19,607 bases of DNA, from the NCBI GenBank assembly GCA_027490875.1, contig JAIXXE010000111.1, positions 1 through 19,607 of the forward strand, read 5' to 3'. The position numbers were made by a program, and so were the translations under genes. Position 1 is the stretch's first letter. The number at the start of each line of letters is the position of its first letter. Source of the DNA: Alphaproteobacteria bacterium. GTDB lineage: Bacteria; Pseudomonadota; Alphaproteobacteria; UBA2136; UBA6156. This document shows, one piece after another, positions 7,370-13,516 of this stretch. The notes under the pieces were generated by a model, which saw nothing but the letters and a program-made list of their open reading frames with translations, ran no database searches and was not told the origin of the DNA.

Positions 7370-8002
7370 ATGAGCACCATGAAACGCCCGCCCAGCATTT
7401 TAGGCGAAACCAGCGCCGCCGTCGCCGCCGAATTGGCCGAACAATATGCTGAACTGTTGCAAGAGTTCCAGAAACTGCAAGTGTTGTACGAGGAACAGAC
7501 CCAGTTGCTGGCGCGGTTACAGGCGCAGGCCCCGTTGGATGACCTGACCGGTTTGGCCAATCAGCGTAGCCTAGAAGCCGAGCTGGAGCGCAGCCTTGCC
7601 ACCGCCCGCCGCCACGGCCGCGCGCATGCGTTGGTGCTGTTCCGGTTGCAGGATTTCGCCACACTCGCCGCCTTGGGCGAAGCCACGCAGGTGGCAATCT
7701 TAAACCATGCCGCGCGTCTGCTGCGCCAGAATATTCGCCCCACCGACATTGCCGCCCGCCTGTACGACGGCACCTTTGCGGTGCTGCTGAACGAAGTTCG
7801 TGCGTCGGATAACGCCTTTCAACGCGCTGCTGCCATGGCCGAAATTTTACTGCAAACCCCTTGCATGGCAGGGGGGCGTAATCTGCCTTTGGTCGCAACC
7901 TATGGTGTGCGCCCCTTTGGTGCGGAAGATGAGGTTGCAGGCGTGTTGGCCACCGCCCAGCAGGCCTTGGCCGAGGCCAAGCTGCCGGTGCCGCACTCGT
8001 AA
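7370..8002 (+). CDS. Degenerate GGDEF-domain protein
   Basis: In this 210-residue protein, residues about 15-55 form a predicted coiled coil (AELAEQYAELLQEFQKLQVL). It leads into APLDDLTGLANQRSLEAEL (54-72), the standard start of a GGDEF diguanylate cyclase domain. The rest of the fold follows in order, but the signature loop reads RLYDGTFAVLL (130-140) where active enzymes have R.GGDEFA..L, and the Mg-binding aspartate block is RLQDFATLAAL. It is therefore probably not a cyclase; it may bind GTP or c-di-GMP or act as a protein scaffold. No sensor domain or membrane segment is present. It ends 6-12 nt before the ferredoxin gene, so they likely share a transcript. Confidence 0.75.
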   Translation: MSTMKRPPSILGETSAAVAAELAEQYAELLQEFQKLQVLYEEQTQLLARLQAQAPLDDLTGLANQRSLEAELERSLATARRHGRAHALVLFRLQDFATLAALGEATQVAILNHAARLLRQNIRPTDIAARLYDGTFAVLLNEVRASDNAFQRAAAMAEILLQTPCMAGGRNLPLVATYGVRPFGAEDEVAGVLATAQQALAEAKLPVPHS

Positions 8003-8014
8003 CAGGGCATGGCC

Positions 8015-8452
8015 ATGGCTTACCAAGTTGCGGCCGTGGCAGAAGCCGACTGCATCGGTTGCACCGCCTGTGCCCAAGCATGCCCCACCGGTGCGATTGT
8101 GGGGGCCACCAAGCAGCTTCATACCATCTTGGCCGACCTATGCACCGCCTGCGGGGCCTGCTTGCCCGTATGCCCCGTGCCGTGCATAGCGTGGCAACCG
8201 TGGCCTGAAGCCACCCACCCGTTGCAAGGCCCCAACAGTCACCATGGCGAGGCCGCTGCCGCTGCCCATGCCAAAAGGTTGGCAGCACCCGCCACACGGG
8301 GCGTATTGGCCATAGCGGCTGTGGCCGATGCCACCGCCTTGGTGCTGCCGCCAAGCCTGCACGCCAAGGCCGAACAGGCGCGGCAAAAATCGCTGGAAAA
8401 GTATAAAAAAATGGGGCCGCTGCAACGGCCCCGGGCTCTCCCGCGTGGTTAA
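8015..8452 (+). CDS. RnfB-like two-cluster ferredoxin
   Basis: This protein has about 145 residues. It starts with two adjacent CxxCxxCxxxCP motifs: CIGCTACAQACP and, after GAIVGATKQLHTILAD, CTACGACLPVCP. Each binds a [4Fe-4S] cluster. The linker GAIVGATK..HTI..DLC is characteristic of the C-terminal ferredoxin domain of RnfB/RsxB, but the membrane anchor and the N-terminal Fe-S domain are absent and no other rnf gene is here. The last 75 residues are alanine-rich and end in a basic helix (KSLEKYKKMG). The likely role is a soluble electron carrier; the partner is unknown. ATG 8015 has AGGG 7 nt upstream; an in-frame ATG at 8009 is possible. The 3' end overlaps a terminator used by the opposite-strand gene. 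Confidence 0.82.
   Translation: MAYQVAAVAEADCIGCTACAQACPTGAIVGATKQLHTILADLCTACGACLPVCPVPCIAWQPWPEATHPLQGPNSHHGEAAAAAHAKRLAAPATRGVLAIAAVADATALVLPPSLHAKAEQARQKSLEKYKKMGPLQRPRALPRG
8404..8432 (-). terminator. Intrinsic terminator of the minus-strand unknown gene, inside the ferredoxin 3' end
   Basis: On the minus strand, GGGGCCG (8426-8432) pairs with CGGCCCC (8413-8419) and is followed by a run of seven T (8404-8410). On the plus strand there is no T-tract after the stem, so it works for the minus-strand gene only. Confidence 0.8.
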
Positions 8453-8456
8453 AGGG

Positions 8457-8897
8457 TTAACCTTTGCCACGCAGCAGTCTTTCTAGATTGAAGTCCACCA
8501 CCTCTTGTCGCAGATACGTTTGGGCCGCCCGCATCATGACGTGGGCGGTCTCGACTGTTTTGAAAAAACCCTCATCGAGGGGTATCTGCGCCGGGCCCAT
8601 GACCTTGAATCCAACAACCTCCGCTTCAATCTCCAGGTCGTTCGAAATTTTCATACGGATGACTTGGTTACCATTGGGCGATAGCCAGACCATGATGTAC
8701 GCCTTTTCTTCATAGGGTTCACTCTGGGTGTCTGGAACACCAATGGCGAACTGAATGCCATGGGGGAGGACCCAGATGCGGCCATAGTCTTGAAAGGTGC
8801 GGTCAAACTTTGCCATGGTGCGCTGGTAGGGGGCTAACATCGCATGGATGAACCCCTGGTTCATTTTTTCGTTAAAGGTGTCATCACTTAGGTTCAT
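8457..8897 (-). CDS. Hypothetical protein, 146 residues
   Basis: The family is not recognised. I chose the ATG at 8897 (MNLSDDTFNEKMNQGF) because GGAG lies 6 nt upstream; in-frame starts exist as far up as the GTG at 8951. The protein is a soluble alpha/beta chain with no signal peptide or membrane helix. A hydrophobic beta-rich centre (GRIWVLPHGIQFAIGVP ... AYIMVWLSP) is followed by a helical C-terminus (HVMMRAAQTYLRQEVVDFNLERLL). It is a single-gene unit with its own promoter and terminator. Its codon use is more AT-tolerant than the neighbouring maf gene, which may indicate a different history. Confidence 0.7.
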   Translation of the reverse strand: MNLSDDTFNEKMNQGFIHAMLAPYQRTMAKFDRTFQDYGRIWVLPHGIQFAIGVPDTQSEPYEEKAYIMVWLSPNGNQVIRMKISNDLEIEAEVVGFKVMGPAQIPLDEGFFKTVETAHVMMRAAQTYLRQEVVDFNLERLLRGKG

Positions 8898-8929
8898 ACC
8901 CAGCTCCATGGGTTTGAGAAAAGACTGAA

Positions 8930-8943
8930 AGGTATGTATACCT
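8930..8943. promoter_or_regulatory. 14-bp dyad overlapping the divergent promoter region
   Basis: AGGTAT (8930-8935) and ATACCT (8938-8943) form a perfect inverted repeat with a 2-nt centre. It sits over the -10 box and predicted transcription start of the minus-strand unknown gene, where a repressor could act. Confidence 0.35.
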
Positions 8944-8967
8944 AGCACCACTTGCCGACAGGGGCAA
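8939..8967 (-). promoter_or_regulatory. Promoter of the 146-residue unknown gene
   Basis: On the minus strand, TTGCCC (8962-8967) is 17 nt from TAGGTA (8939-8944). This gives a leader of about 35 nt that includes the GGAG ribosome binding site. Confidence 0.4.
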
Positions 8968-8978
8968 CCCCTGATAGT
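8952..8978 (+). promoter_or_regulatory. Promoter of maf (leaderless type)
   Basis: TTGCCG (8952-8957) and GATAGT (8973-8978) are spaced by 15 nt. The ATG follows 8 nt after the -10 box. It overlaps the divergent minus-strand promoter. Confidence 0.45.
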
Positions 8979-8986
8979 GAACGGGC

Positions 8987-9595
8987 ATGTCTTCCCCCGC
9001 GCTCATTCTCGCCAGCCGTAGCCCCATGCGGGCCAAGCTGTTGGCCAGCCTAGGGGTGCCCTTTACAGTGGCCATAGCCGATGTGGATGAAACCCCGCTG
9101 CGCCACGAACACCCCCTGCATTATGTGCAGCGCGTGGCGTTGGCCAAGGCCCGCACCGTGGCTGCGGCCCACCCCGGTTGCGTGGTGTTGGCAGCCGATA
9201 CGCCCGTGCTGTTGGGGCGGCGGATTTTGCAAAACCCTGCCACCGCCGAGGAAGCCGTCGCCATGCTGCGGCTGCAAAGCAACCGGCGCGTGCATATCCC
9301 CACCGCCGTGGTGGTGATTGACGCCAGCGGCCATGTTCGGAGTACGCTGGTGCCGGCCTGGATTAAACTGAAAGCGCTCTCCGAGCCTGAGATTGCGGCC
9401 TACGTCGCCAGCGGGCTGTGGCAAGGTACCTCGGGGGGGGTGAAGGGCGAGGCGGCGGAAGCCTGGTTTGTTAAAATGGCTGGCTCACGCAGCGGTTACC
9501 TTGGCCTGCCACTTTACGAAACGGCCAAATTGCTAAGTGCTGCAGGTATTGTTGTTGAGCCGTTTAACCACCCAGCAGCAACGCCGCTGGCATGA
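8987..9595 (+). CDS. maf: Maf-family nucleotide pyrophosphatase
   Basis: This is a 202-residue protein, the usual family length. It starts with ILASRSPMRAKLLASLGVPF, the Maf signature (LAS.S..R..LL..LG..F). VVLAADTPVLLGRRIL (66-81) carries the catalytic acid block, and GGVKGEAAEAWFV ... GSRSGYLGLPLYET is the conserved C-terminal segment. Maf proteins hydrolyse non-canonical or modified nucleoside triphosphates to monophosphates. The subclass (dTTP/UTP or 7-methyl-GTP specific) is not certain; ADT in place of ADTVV makes it slightly divergent. Its TGA overlaps the ATG of the RNase G-like gene (ATGA), the classic alphaproteobacterial maf-rng pair. Confidence 0.93.
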   Translation: MSSPALILASRSPMRAKLLASLGVPFTVAIADVDETPLRHEHPLHYVQRVALAKARTVAAAHPGCVVLAADTPVLLGRRILQNPATAEEAVAMLRLQSNRRVHIPTAVVVIDASGHVRSTLVPAWIKLKALSEPEIAAYVASGLWQGTSGGVKGEAAEAWFVKMAGSRSGYLGLPLYETAKLLSAAGIVVEPFNHPAATPLA

Positions 9596-10749
9596 GCTAC
9601 CACCTGCTGTACGAAAGCTGCGGCTGGCACACCCGTTGCGCCCTGTTCGATGAACGTGGGCGCTTGCTTACGCTGCGGTACGACGACACCTCGCGCCAGC
9701 TGATTGAAGGCGCGGTGGTGTGGGGCCGGGTGCGGCAACTGGCCCAAAGCATGGGCGCAGCCTTTGTGGATATTGGCGATGTACACGACGGCGTCTTGCC
9801 ACTGCAAACACTGCCGACAGGGGCTAAACTGCACGAAGGGCAGGCGGTGCTGGTTAGGGTGGTGCGCGGGGGCTTTGGCGAAAAGGGCGCCAAGCTGGAT
9901 GCTCGGGTGGTGTGGAAGGAACAGGGCCACCCAAGCACCCTACCAACCATGGTGCTGCCGCCGCCCGAAGCCTTAAAACGTGCACTGCGCGATGCCGGCA
10001 GCACCCCCGTAAAGGTATGGCTGCCCCACGGCCTGTACCGCGACAGCGTGGCCAAGGTGGTGCGGGAGGGGCAGATTTTTCAACTCGACCACACCCCCGA
10101 TGCCCCGCCGTGGCTGGCGCAGTTGGATGAAACACTGGCACAGACAATGGCGCCGGTTCCAACCTTTGCTTTTTTGCAAGGAGACCTCAAGGTCGAGCTG
10201 ACCAGCGCGGTGGCCACCATCGATGTAAACTTTCGGCCCATCAATGCCAGCCAGCGCAATGCGGTACTGGGTGCTAACCTGGCCGCCGCCGATGAGGTCG
10301 CCCGGCTGGTACGGCTGCTGGATTTGGGCGGTGCTGTGATTGTTGACTTTATTACCCCGCGCGCCAAGGCCGACCGTACGCTGGTTGATGATCACCTGCA
10401 GGCGGCTATGAGCACCACCGATGAGCATTTTGAAGCCCTGCGCCCGATGAGCCGCCATGGCATCAGCGAGCTTAACCGCACCCGTACCGGCCCCAGCCTT
10501 ATTTTACTGCTAAAAACCCCCGCGTTTGTGGCCGGGGCGATTGGGCTGGAATTGTGGCGTACATTGGCAGGGAGTAATCCAAGGCTGCGTCAGCAACGGG
10601 TGACGGCCCATCCGCAGGTTGCCACGGTGCTAGCCCAACACCTGAAGGCCGACGTGTGTTTGCGGCATTTGGGTCGCAGTGTGGTGGTTCAGGCGACGCC
10701 TGCAACCAGCCCGCTGGCGGCGTACCAGATTGATGATGTGATTGGGTGA
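9592..10749 (+). CDS. rng: Short RNase E/G-family endoribonuclease
   Basis: This 385-residue protein belongs to the RNase E/G family, which cleaves single-stranded AU-rich RNA. An S1-like segment is near the N-terminus (GAAFVDIGDVHDGVLPL, 55-71). The catalytic metal ligands of E. coli RNase E (D303, N305, D346) are matched by D211 and N213 in ATIDVNF and by D252 in GGAVIVDFI. ANLAAADEVARLVRLLDLGG is the conserved helix between them. The Zn-link cysteines (CPxCxG) and C-terminal scaffold of RNase E are absent, as in compact alphaproteobacterial homologues. Translation is probably coupled to maf by the ATGA overlap. Confidence 0.9.
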   Translation: MSYHLLYESCGWHTRCALFDERGRLLTLRYDDTSRQLIEGAVVWGRVRQLAQSMGAAFVDIGDVHDGVLPLQTLPTGAKLHEGQAVLVRVVRGGFGEKGAKLDARVVWKEQGHPSTLPTMVLPPPEALKRALRDAGSTPVKVWLPHGLYRDSVAKVVREGQIFQLDHTPDAPPWLAQLDETLAQTMAPVPTFAFLQGDLKVELTSAVATIDVNFRPINASQRNAVLGANLAAADEVARLVRLLDLGGAVIVDFITPRAKADRTLVDDHLQAAMSTTDEHFEALRPMSRHGISELNRTRTGPSLILLLKTPAFVAGAIGLELWRTLAGSNPRLRQQRVTAHPQVATVLAQHLKADVCLRHLGRSVVVQATPATSPLAAYQIDDVIG

Positions 10750-10782
10750 GCCTAGGGGGTGAGCCTTGGGGGTGAGCCCACG
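10744..10782. repeat. Three tandem 13-bp repeats at the rng stop codon
   Basis: GGGTGAGCC occurs at 10744, 10757 and 10770, an exact 13-bp period; the spacers are TAGG, TTGG and CACG. The first copy holds the TGA stop of rng (10747-10749). Confidence 0.85.
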
Positions 10783-10801
10783 GCCAGCTATATTTGGCTG
10801 C

Positions 10802-10830
10802 TTGGCGAGGCTGTCCCAAAGCGGTAGAGT
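10802..10830 (+). promoter_or_regulatory. Promoter of recX (leaderless type)
   Basis: TTGGCG (10802-10807) and TAGAGT (10825-10830) are separated by 17 nt. The GTG start is 6 nt after the -10 box, and no ribosome binding site fits between them. Confidence 0.55.
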
Positions 10831-10836
10831 GGGCCC

Positions 10837-11355
10837 GTGAACGCCTTTCTGCGCCCCAAAGCCCCCACCAAGCCGCTGCGCGAGGTGGCACTGGCCATGC
10901 TCGGGCGGGCCGAACAAACCCCATCTCAGTTGCAACGCAAGCTGGTAACTAAGGGGTATGATATGAAAGAAATCACTGCATTGATTGATGATTTTAAGTC
11001 AAGAAATTACTTAAACGAAGCCCGTACCGCCGCCCTGTTGGTGCAGCGGCGAGCCAAGGCCAGCCGCTGGGGGGCGGGGCGGATTCGGCAAGAATTGCAG
11101 CATAAAGGGGTGGCCAAACCGCTGGCGCAGGAGGCGCTGCAAACGCTGGAAGGCGAGGGGCACGATTGGTTGGCCACGGCCACCGCGTTGCTGCGGGCCA
11201 AGTACAAACAGCCAGTGCCCCTCGACTCCGTTGCCCGCAACAAGGAATTGGCGCGGCGGTTAGGGTTTTTACAACGGCGAGGGTTTAGCGGCTCGCAGGC
11301 AGCGGCGGCCTTAAAGGCGGCCACGACCATTGCCGTAGACGCGCCGATTGATTAG
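10837..11355 (+). CDS. recX: RecX regulatory protein
   Basis: This 172-residue basic protein starts at the GTG at 10837. It has the three-repeat RecX architecture. REVALAMLGRAEQTPSQLQRKLVTKGY (21-46) is the classic first repeat (A...L..R..t...L..kL..kg). Then come IDDFKSRNYLNEARTAALLVQRRAKASRWGAGRIRQELQHKGV and a third repeat with LGFLQRRGFSGSQAAAALK. RecX binds RecA filaments and limits or reshapes them. recA is not in the window. The bases at about 10951-11020 inside the gene are only about one-third GC, although they encode a conserved motif; the rest of the gene is GC-rich. Confidence 0.9.
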   Translation: MNAFLRPKAPTKPLREVALAMLGRAEQTPSQLQRKLVTKGYDMKEITALIDDFKSRNYLNEARTAALLVQRRAKASRWGAGRIRQELQHKGVAKPLAQEALQTLEGEGHDWLATATALLRAKYKQPVPLDSVARNKELARRLGFLQRRGFSGSQAAAALKAATTIAVDAPID

Positions 11356-11506
11356 GCTGCGCCCATGTGTCCGTACGGAATTCTTTATAATTTGCTGCAT
11401 CTGTTGCCGTGGCCGGCATTGGTCGCCCAGCTGACTCCCTATCTGGAGGCCCTGAAGCTGCGGCGCAAACGGCCCGAAACCCATGATTAACCTAAAAAAC
11501 GATTAA

Positions 11507-11546
11507 CGCCGCACTCGATCTCTCCGGCGGGAGAGGGAGTGCGGCG
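11507..11546 (-). terminator. Strong hairpin, probable terminator of the 59-residue gene
   Basis: GCCGCACTC (11508-11516) pairs with GAGTGCGGC (11537-11545), with an inner CTCTCC/GGAGAG stem and a 4-nt loop. On the minus strand six T follow (11494-11499), 7 nt after the stem, so termination is likely but not ideal. Confidence 0.6.
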
Positions 11547-11590
11547 GCCAAAGCGATACGCGTGACCATTACGCTTTGGCAATCGGGGGT

Positions 11591-11770
11591 TCAGAGCGGA
11601 TAGGCCCAACCACGCCGTTCCGCCTCACCGACGGATTCCTTGACCAACCCATCGAGTTCTGGGACGAGGTGGGCCGGCAGCCTCAGGTCTTTCGACCAGC
11701 GAGCGACGGCTTTCAGGTGGTTGAGCAACGCACTGTCGCTCATGCTACGCAATTCTGTTGATTTCGACAT
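11591..11770 (-). CDS. Small hypothetical protein, 59 residues
   Basis: The frame starts with ATG at 11770 (MSKSTELRSMSDSALLNHL) and stops with TGA at 11591-11593. AAAGG lies 7 nt upstream of the start. The protein is amphipathic and helical (LLNHLKAVARWSKDLRLP, then LVPELDGLVKESVGEAERRGW), with no membrane segment. The hydrophobic and charged spacing suggests a small helical regulator or partner protein. It is a complete unit: AT-rich promoter with a palindrome, a leader of about 80 nt with two hairpins, the gene, and a terminator hairpin. The family is unknown. Confidence 0.6.
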   Translation of the reverse strand: MSKSTELRSMSDSALLNHLKAVARWSKDLRLPAHLVPELDGLVKESVGEAERRGWAYPL

Positions 11771-11784
11771 ATTCCAGCCTTTCT

Positions 11785-11831
11785 TGCCCCCTCGGGGGCA
11801 TGGTTAAACGGCTGCTTCCCTGTTCGGAAGG
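11785..11831 (-). promoter_or_regulatory. Two leader hairpins upstream of the 59-residue gene
   Basis: TGCCCCC (11785-11791) and GGGGGCA (11794-11800) form a tight hairpin just upstream of the ribosome binding site. CTTCC and GGAAG at about 11814-11830 form a second. They lie in the predicted untranslated leader and could control translation. Confidence 0.4.
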
Positions 11832-11857
11832 ATGTCTTTTTAGTTTTGTGTACATAC

Positions 11858-11884
11858 CTTATACCAAGTAAATTTACTTTTCAA
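11858..11884 (-). promoter_or_regulatory. AT-rich promoter with embedded 14-bp palindrome
   Basis: On the minus strand, TTGAAA (11879-11884) and TATAAG (11858-11863) have a 15-nt spacer that is nearly filled by the perfect palindrome AAGTAAATTTACTT (11866-11879). This is a good candidate operator. It overlaps the stop codon of the dppC-type gene. Confidence 0.45.
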
Positions 11885-12644
11885 CTGCTAAAGTGAAGCC
11901 TAATACAGTTAATAAAATTGCCAGGCCAGGCAGGGCGGTTAGCCACCAGGCGGCTTCCAGCACGCTCTTGCCTTCGGTCAGCATCGCGCCCCAGCTGGGG
12001 GTAGGGGGCTGCACCCCTAGGCCGAGGTAACTGAGGCCCGCTTCGGTTAAAATGGCGGCGGCCAGCCCCAAACTGGCGGAGGTGAGGATGGGCGGCAGCA
12101 GATTCGGTAACAGATGCCGCACGGCCAGCCGCCAGGGGCCCACGCCCGCCAGCGTGGCCGCCTGCCGCCACGGCGCAGTTTTGAGGCTTAACACCTCGGC
12201 CCGCACCAGTCGCGTCACGCCCATCCAGCTGGTCAAGCCTATAATAATCATAATATTAAGCAGGCTCGGGGTCAGGATGGCAATCACCGCCAGAATCAAA
12301 AAAATGGTGGGGAAGCACAGCATGATATCGGTCAGGCGCATCAGCAGGGCATCGGTGGTACGGCCACCCAAACCAGCCACCACGCCCAAAGCCACCCCCA
12401 CCGCCAGCGCCAGACCCACCGCCACCAAGCCCACACCAAGGCTGGTTTGGGCGCCGTACAGCAGGCGGCTTAAAACATCGCGGCCCAAGGCATCGGTTCC
12501 AAGCCAAAACTGGGCGTTTGGCGGGGTGAGAACATGGCTTAAAAACATCTGGTTAGGGGCTGCAGGGGCTAATAGGGGGGCCAGCAGGGCACAGCCCGCC
12601 ATCAGGGCGATGAGCAGGAATCCGGCCACACGGGGTGCTTGCAT
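11874..12644 (-). CDS. dppC: Peptide/nickel-type ABC transporter permease (DppC/OppC family), short C-terminus
   Basis: This 256-residue inner-membrane permease belongs to the peptide/nickel import family. FWLGTDALGRDVLSRLLYGAQ (46-66) is the typical periplasmic loop before the core. The ATPase-contact (EAA) loop is RQAATLAGVGPWRLAVRHLLPN, and EAGLSYLGLGVQPPTPSWGAML is the family's C-terminal signature. Homologues usually end with LGDGLRDALDPR; here the protein stops at LGFTLAVEK. The last 15 codons are AT-rich (TTA, GTA, ACT), unlike the rest. The matching permease gene lies 1.6 kb upstream with two opposite-strand genes in between. The gene has its own promoter. The exact substrate is unknown. 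Confidence 0.9.
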   Translation of the reverse strand: MQAPRVAGFLLIALMAGCALLAPLLAPAAPNQMFLSHVLTPPNAQFWLGTDALGRDVLSRLLYGAQTSLGVGLVAVGLALAVGVALGVVAGLGGRTTDALLMRLTDIMLCFPTIFLILAVIAILTPSLLNIMIIIGLTSWMGVTRLVRAEVLSLKTAPWRQAATLAGVGPWRLAVRHLLPNLLPPILTSASLGLAAAILTEAGLSYLGLGVQPPTPSWGAMLTEGKSVLEAAWWLTALPGLAILLTVLGFTLAVEK

Positions 12645-12650
12645 GGGGCT

Positions 12651-12679
12651 AGGCTAACGGCTTGAGGTCTTGCCGCCAA
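12651..12679 (-). promoter_or_regulatory. Promoter of dppC (leaderless type)
   Basis: On the minus strand, TTGGCG (12674-12679) is 17 nt from TAGCCT (12651-12656), followed after 6 nt by the ATG at 12644. The -35 boxes of this promoter and of the divergent HNH gene overlap by two bases. Confidence 0.55.
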
Positions 12680-12699
12680 GCCCCAGCTGCGATTATAAT
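12670..12699 (+). promoter_or_regulatory. Promoter of the HNH endonuclease gene
   Basis: TTGCCG (12670-12675) and a consensus TATAAT (12694-12699) are 18 nt apart. Transcription would begin at about 12706, which is the ATG of a 7-codon frame (MKRCWRL, stop TAG 12727-12729) just upstream of the HNH start. Confidence 0.65.
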
Positions 12700-12733
12700 A
12701 GGATTATGAAACGGTGTTGGAGACTCTAGCCCA

Positions 12734-13399
12734 ATGGCTCTGCCAGAAGCCTTCTGTGCAGACCACGCTTCGCCCAATGCTGCCCTGTTTGCCAACCACC
12801 GCACGCTGTTGCTGAATGCCGATTACCAGCCGTTGGGCTACCCGCTTGAGACATTGAATGCCGAGGATACCTTAAAAGGGTATTTTTTGGGGCGTTTTAA
12901 CGTGGTGAGCTTTAGCGAAACCTGGGCCCACAGCCCCACCACCGAGCTGCGCCTGCCCAGCGTGGTCGCGTTAAAAGAGTATATCGCAGCCGCCAACCTG
13001 CACGGCACGCCCAGCTGTAACCTGCATAACCTGTATGTGCGCGACAGGGGCCTGTGCCAGTACACTGGCCAAACCCTGCGCCTGCAGGCCGCCGACAAGG
13101 CCCACGAGGCCACCATGGACCACGTCGTGCCCCGCAGCCGGGCCGGTGCGGGCACTTGGAACAATGTGGTACTGGCCAGTTGGCCTGCCAACAACCGCAA
13201 GGGCAACCTTTCGCCCGAACGCGCTGGCTTAACCTTGCTGAACCAGCCGTGGCTGCCCACCGGAGCCGACCTGCTTTACCTCTGGCTAACCGAAGACCGT
13301 CTGGCTGCGCTGCCAGCCGCGTGGCACGACTACCTGCGGGTACTGAAACCAACCCCGCGCCTGTTGCGGGTGCTGGAGCGGTTGCCTGCTGCCGCATAA
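12734..13399 (+). CDS. HNH endonuclease family protein
   Basis: In this 221-residue protein, the N-terminal half matches the widespread HNH family found in many bacterial chromosomes: LLLNADYQPLGYPLETLNAEDTLKGYFLGRFNVVS and LRLPSVVALKEYI. The HNH core reads RDRGLCQYTGQ ... TMDHVVPRSRAGAGTWNNVVLASWPANNRKGN; the DH..P.SR.G and N..NN.KG elements are the catalytic and metal-binding parts. The paired structural cysteines of many HNH proteins are not kept (CQYTG instead of CQYCG, and no C..C before NNRKG), as in several alphaproteobacterial members. The biological role of this family is not well defined. It lies on the opposite strand between the two permease genes. Confidence 0.88.
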   Translation: MALPEAFCADHASPNAALFANHRTLLLNADYQPLGYPLETLNAEDTLKGYFLGRFNVVSFSETWAHSPTTELRLPSVVALKEYIAAANLHGTPSCNLHNLYVRDRGLCQYTGQTLRLQAADKAHEATMDHVVPRSRAGAGTWNNVVLASWPANNRKGNLSPERAGLTLLNQPWLPTGADLLYLWLTEDRLAALPAAWHDYLRVLKPTPRLLRVLERLPAAA

Positions 13400-13443
13400 G
13401 GCTGCTTAAGGTTCATTCCTTAGATTGTAGGAGAGGTAGGACT

Positions 13444-13494
13444 ATGTTAGAAAATCTTAGACCAATTCATTTTTTTACTGCTGCCCTATCGTAG
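13444..13494 (+). CDS. Possible 16-residue leader peptide upstream of the nuclease gene
   Basis: ATG at 13444 to TAG at 13492-13494 encodes MLENLRPIHFFTAALS. It follows an AGGAGAGGT stretch and ends 22 nt before the next start codon. It may be a short translated leader, but so short a frame is weak evidence. Confidence 0.25.
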   Translation: MLENLRPIHFFTAALS

Positions 13495-13516
13495 CAGAAA
13501 CTGTTCGGAGATTCGC

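Noticed and set aside
11365..11490. 41-codon frame starting MCPYGILYNLLHLLPWP after recX
   Set aside because: No ribosome binding site, no promoter with correct spacing and no recognisable family. It may be chance; not enough to call a gene.
8929..11860. Shared 10-mer AAGGTATGTA at 8929-8938 and, inverted, at 11851-11860 near two small-gene promoters
   Set aside because: Many 10-mers are expected to recur by chance in 20 kb, and the surrounding bases do not match.
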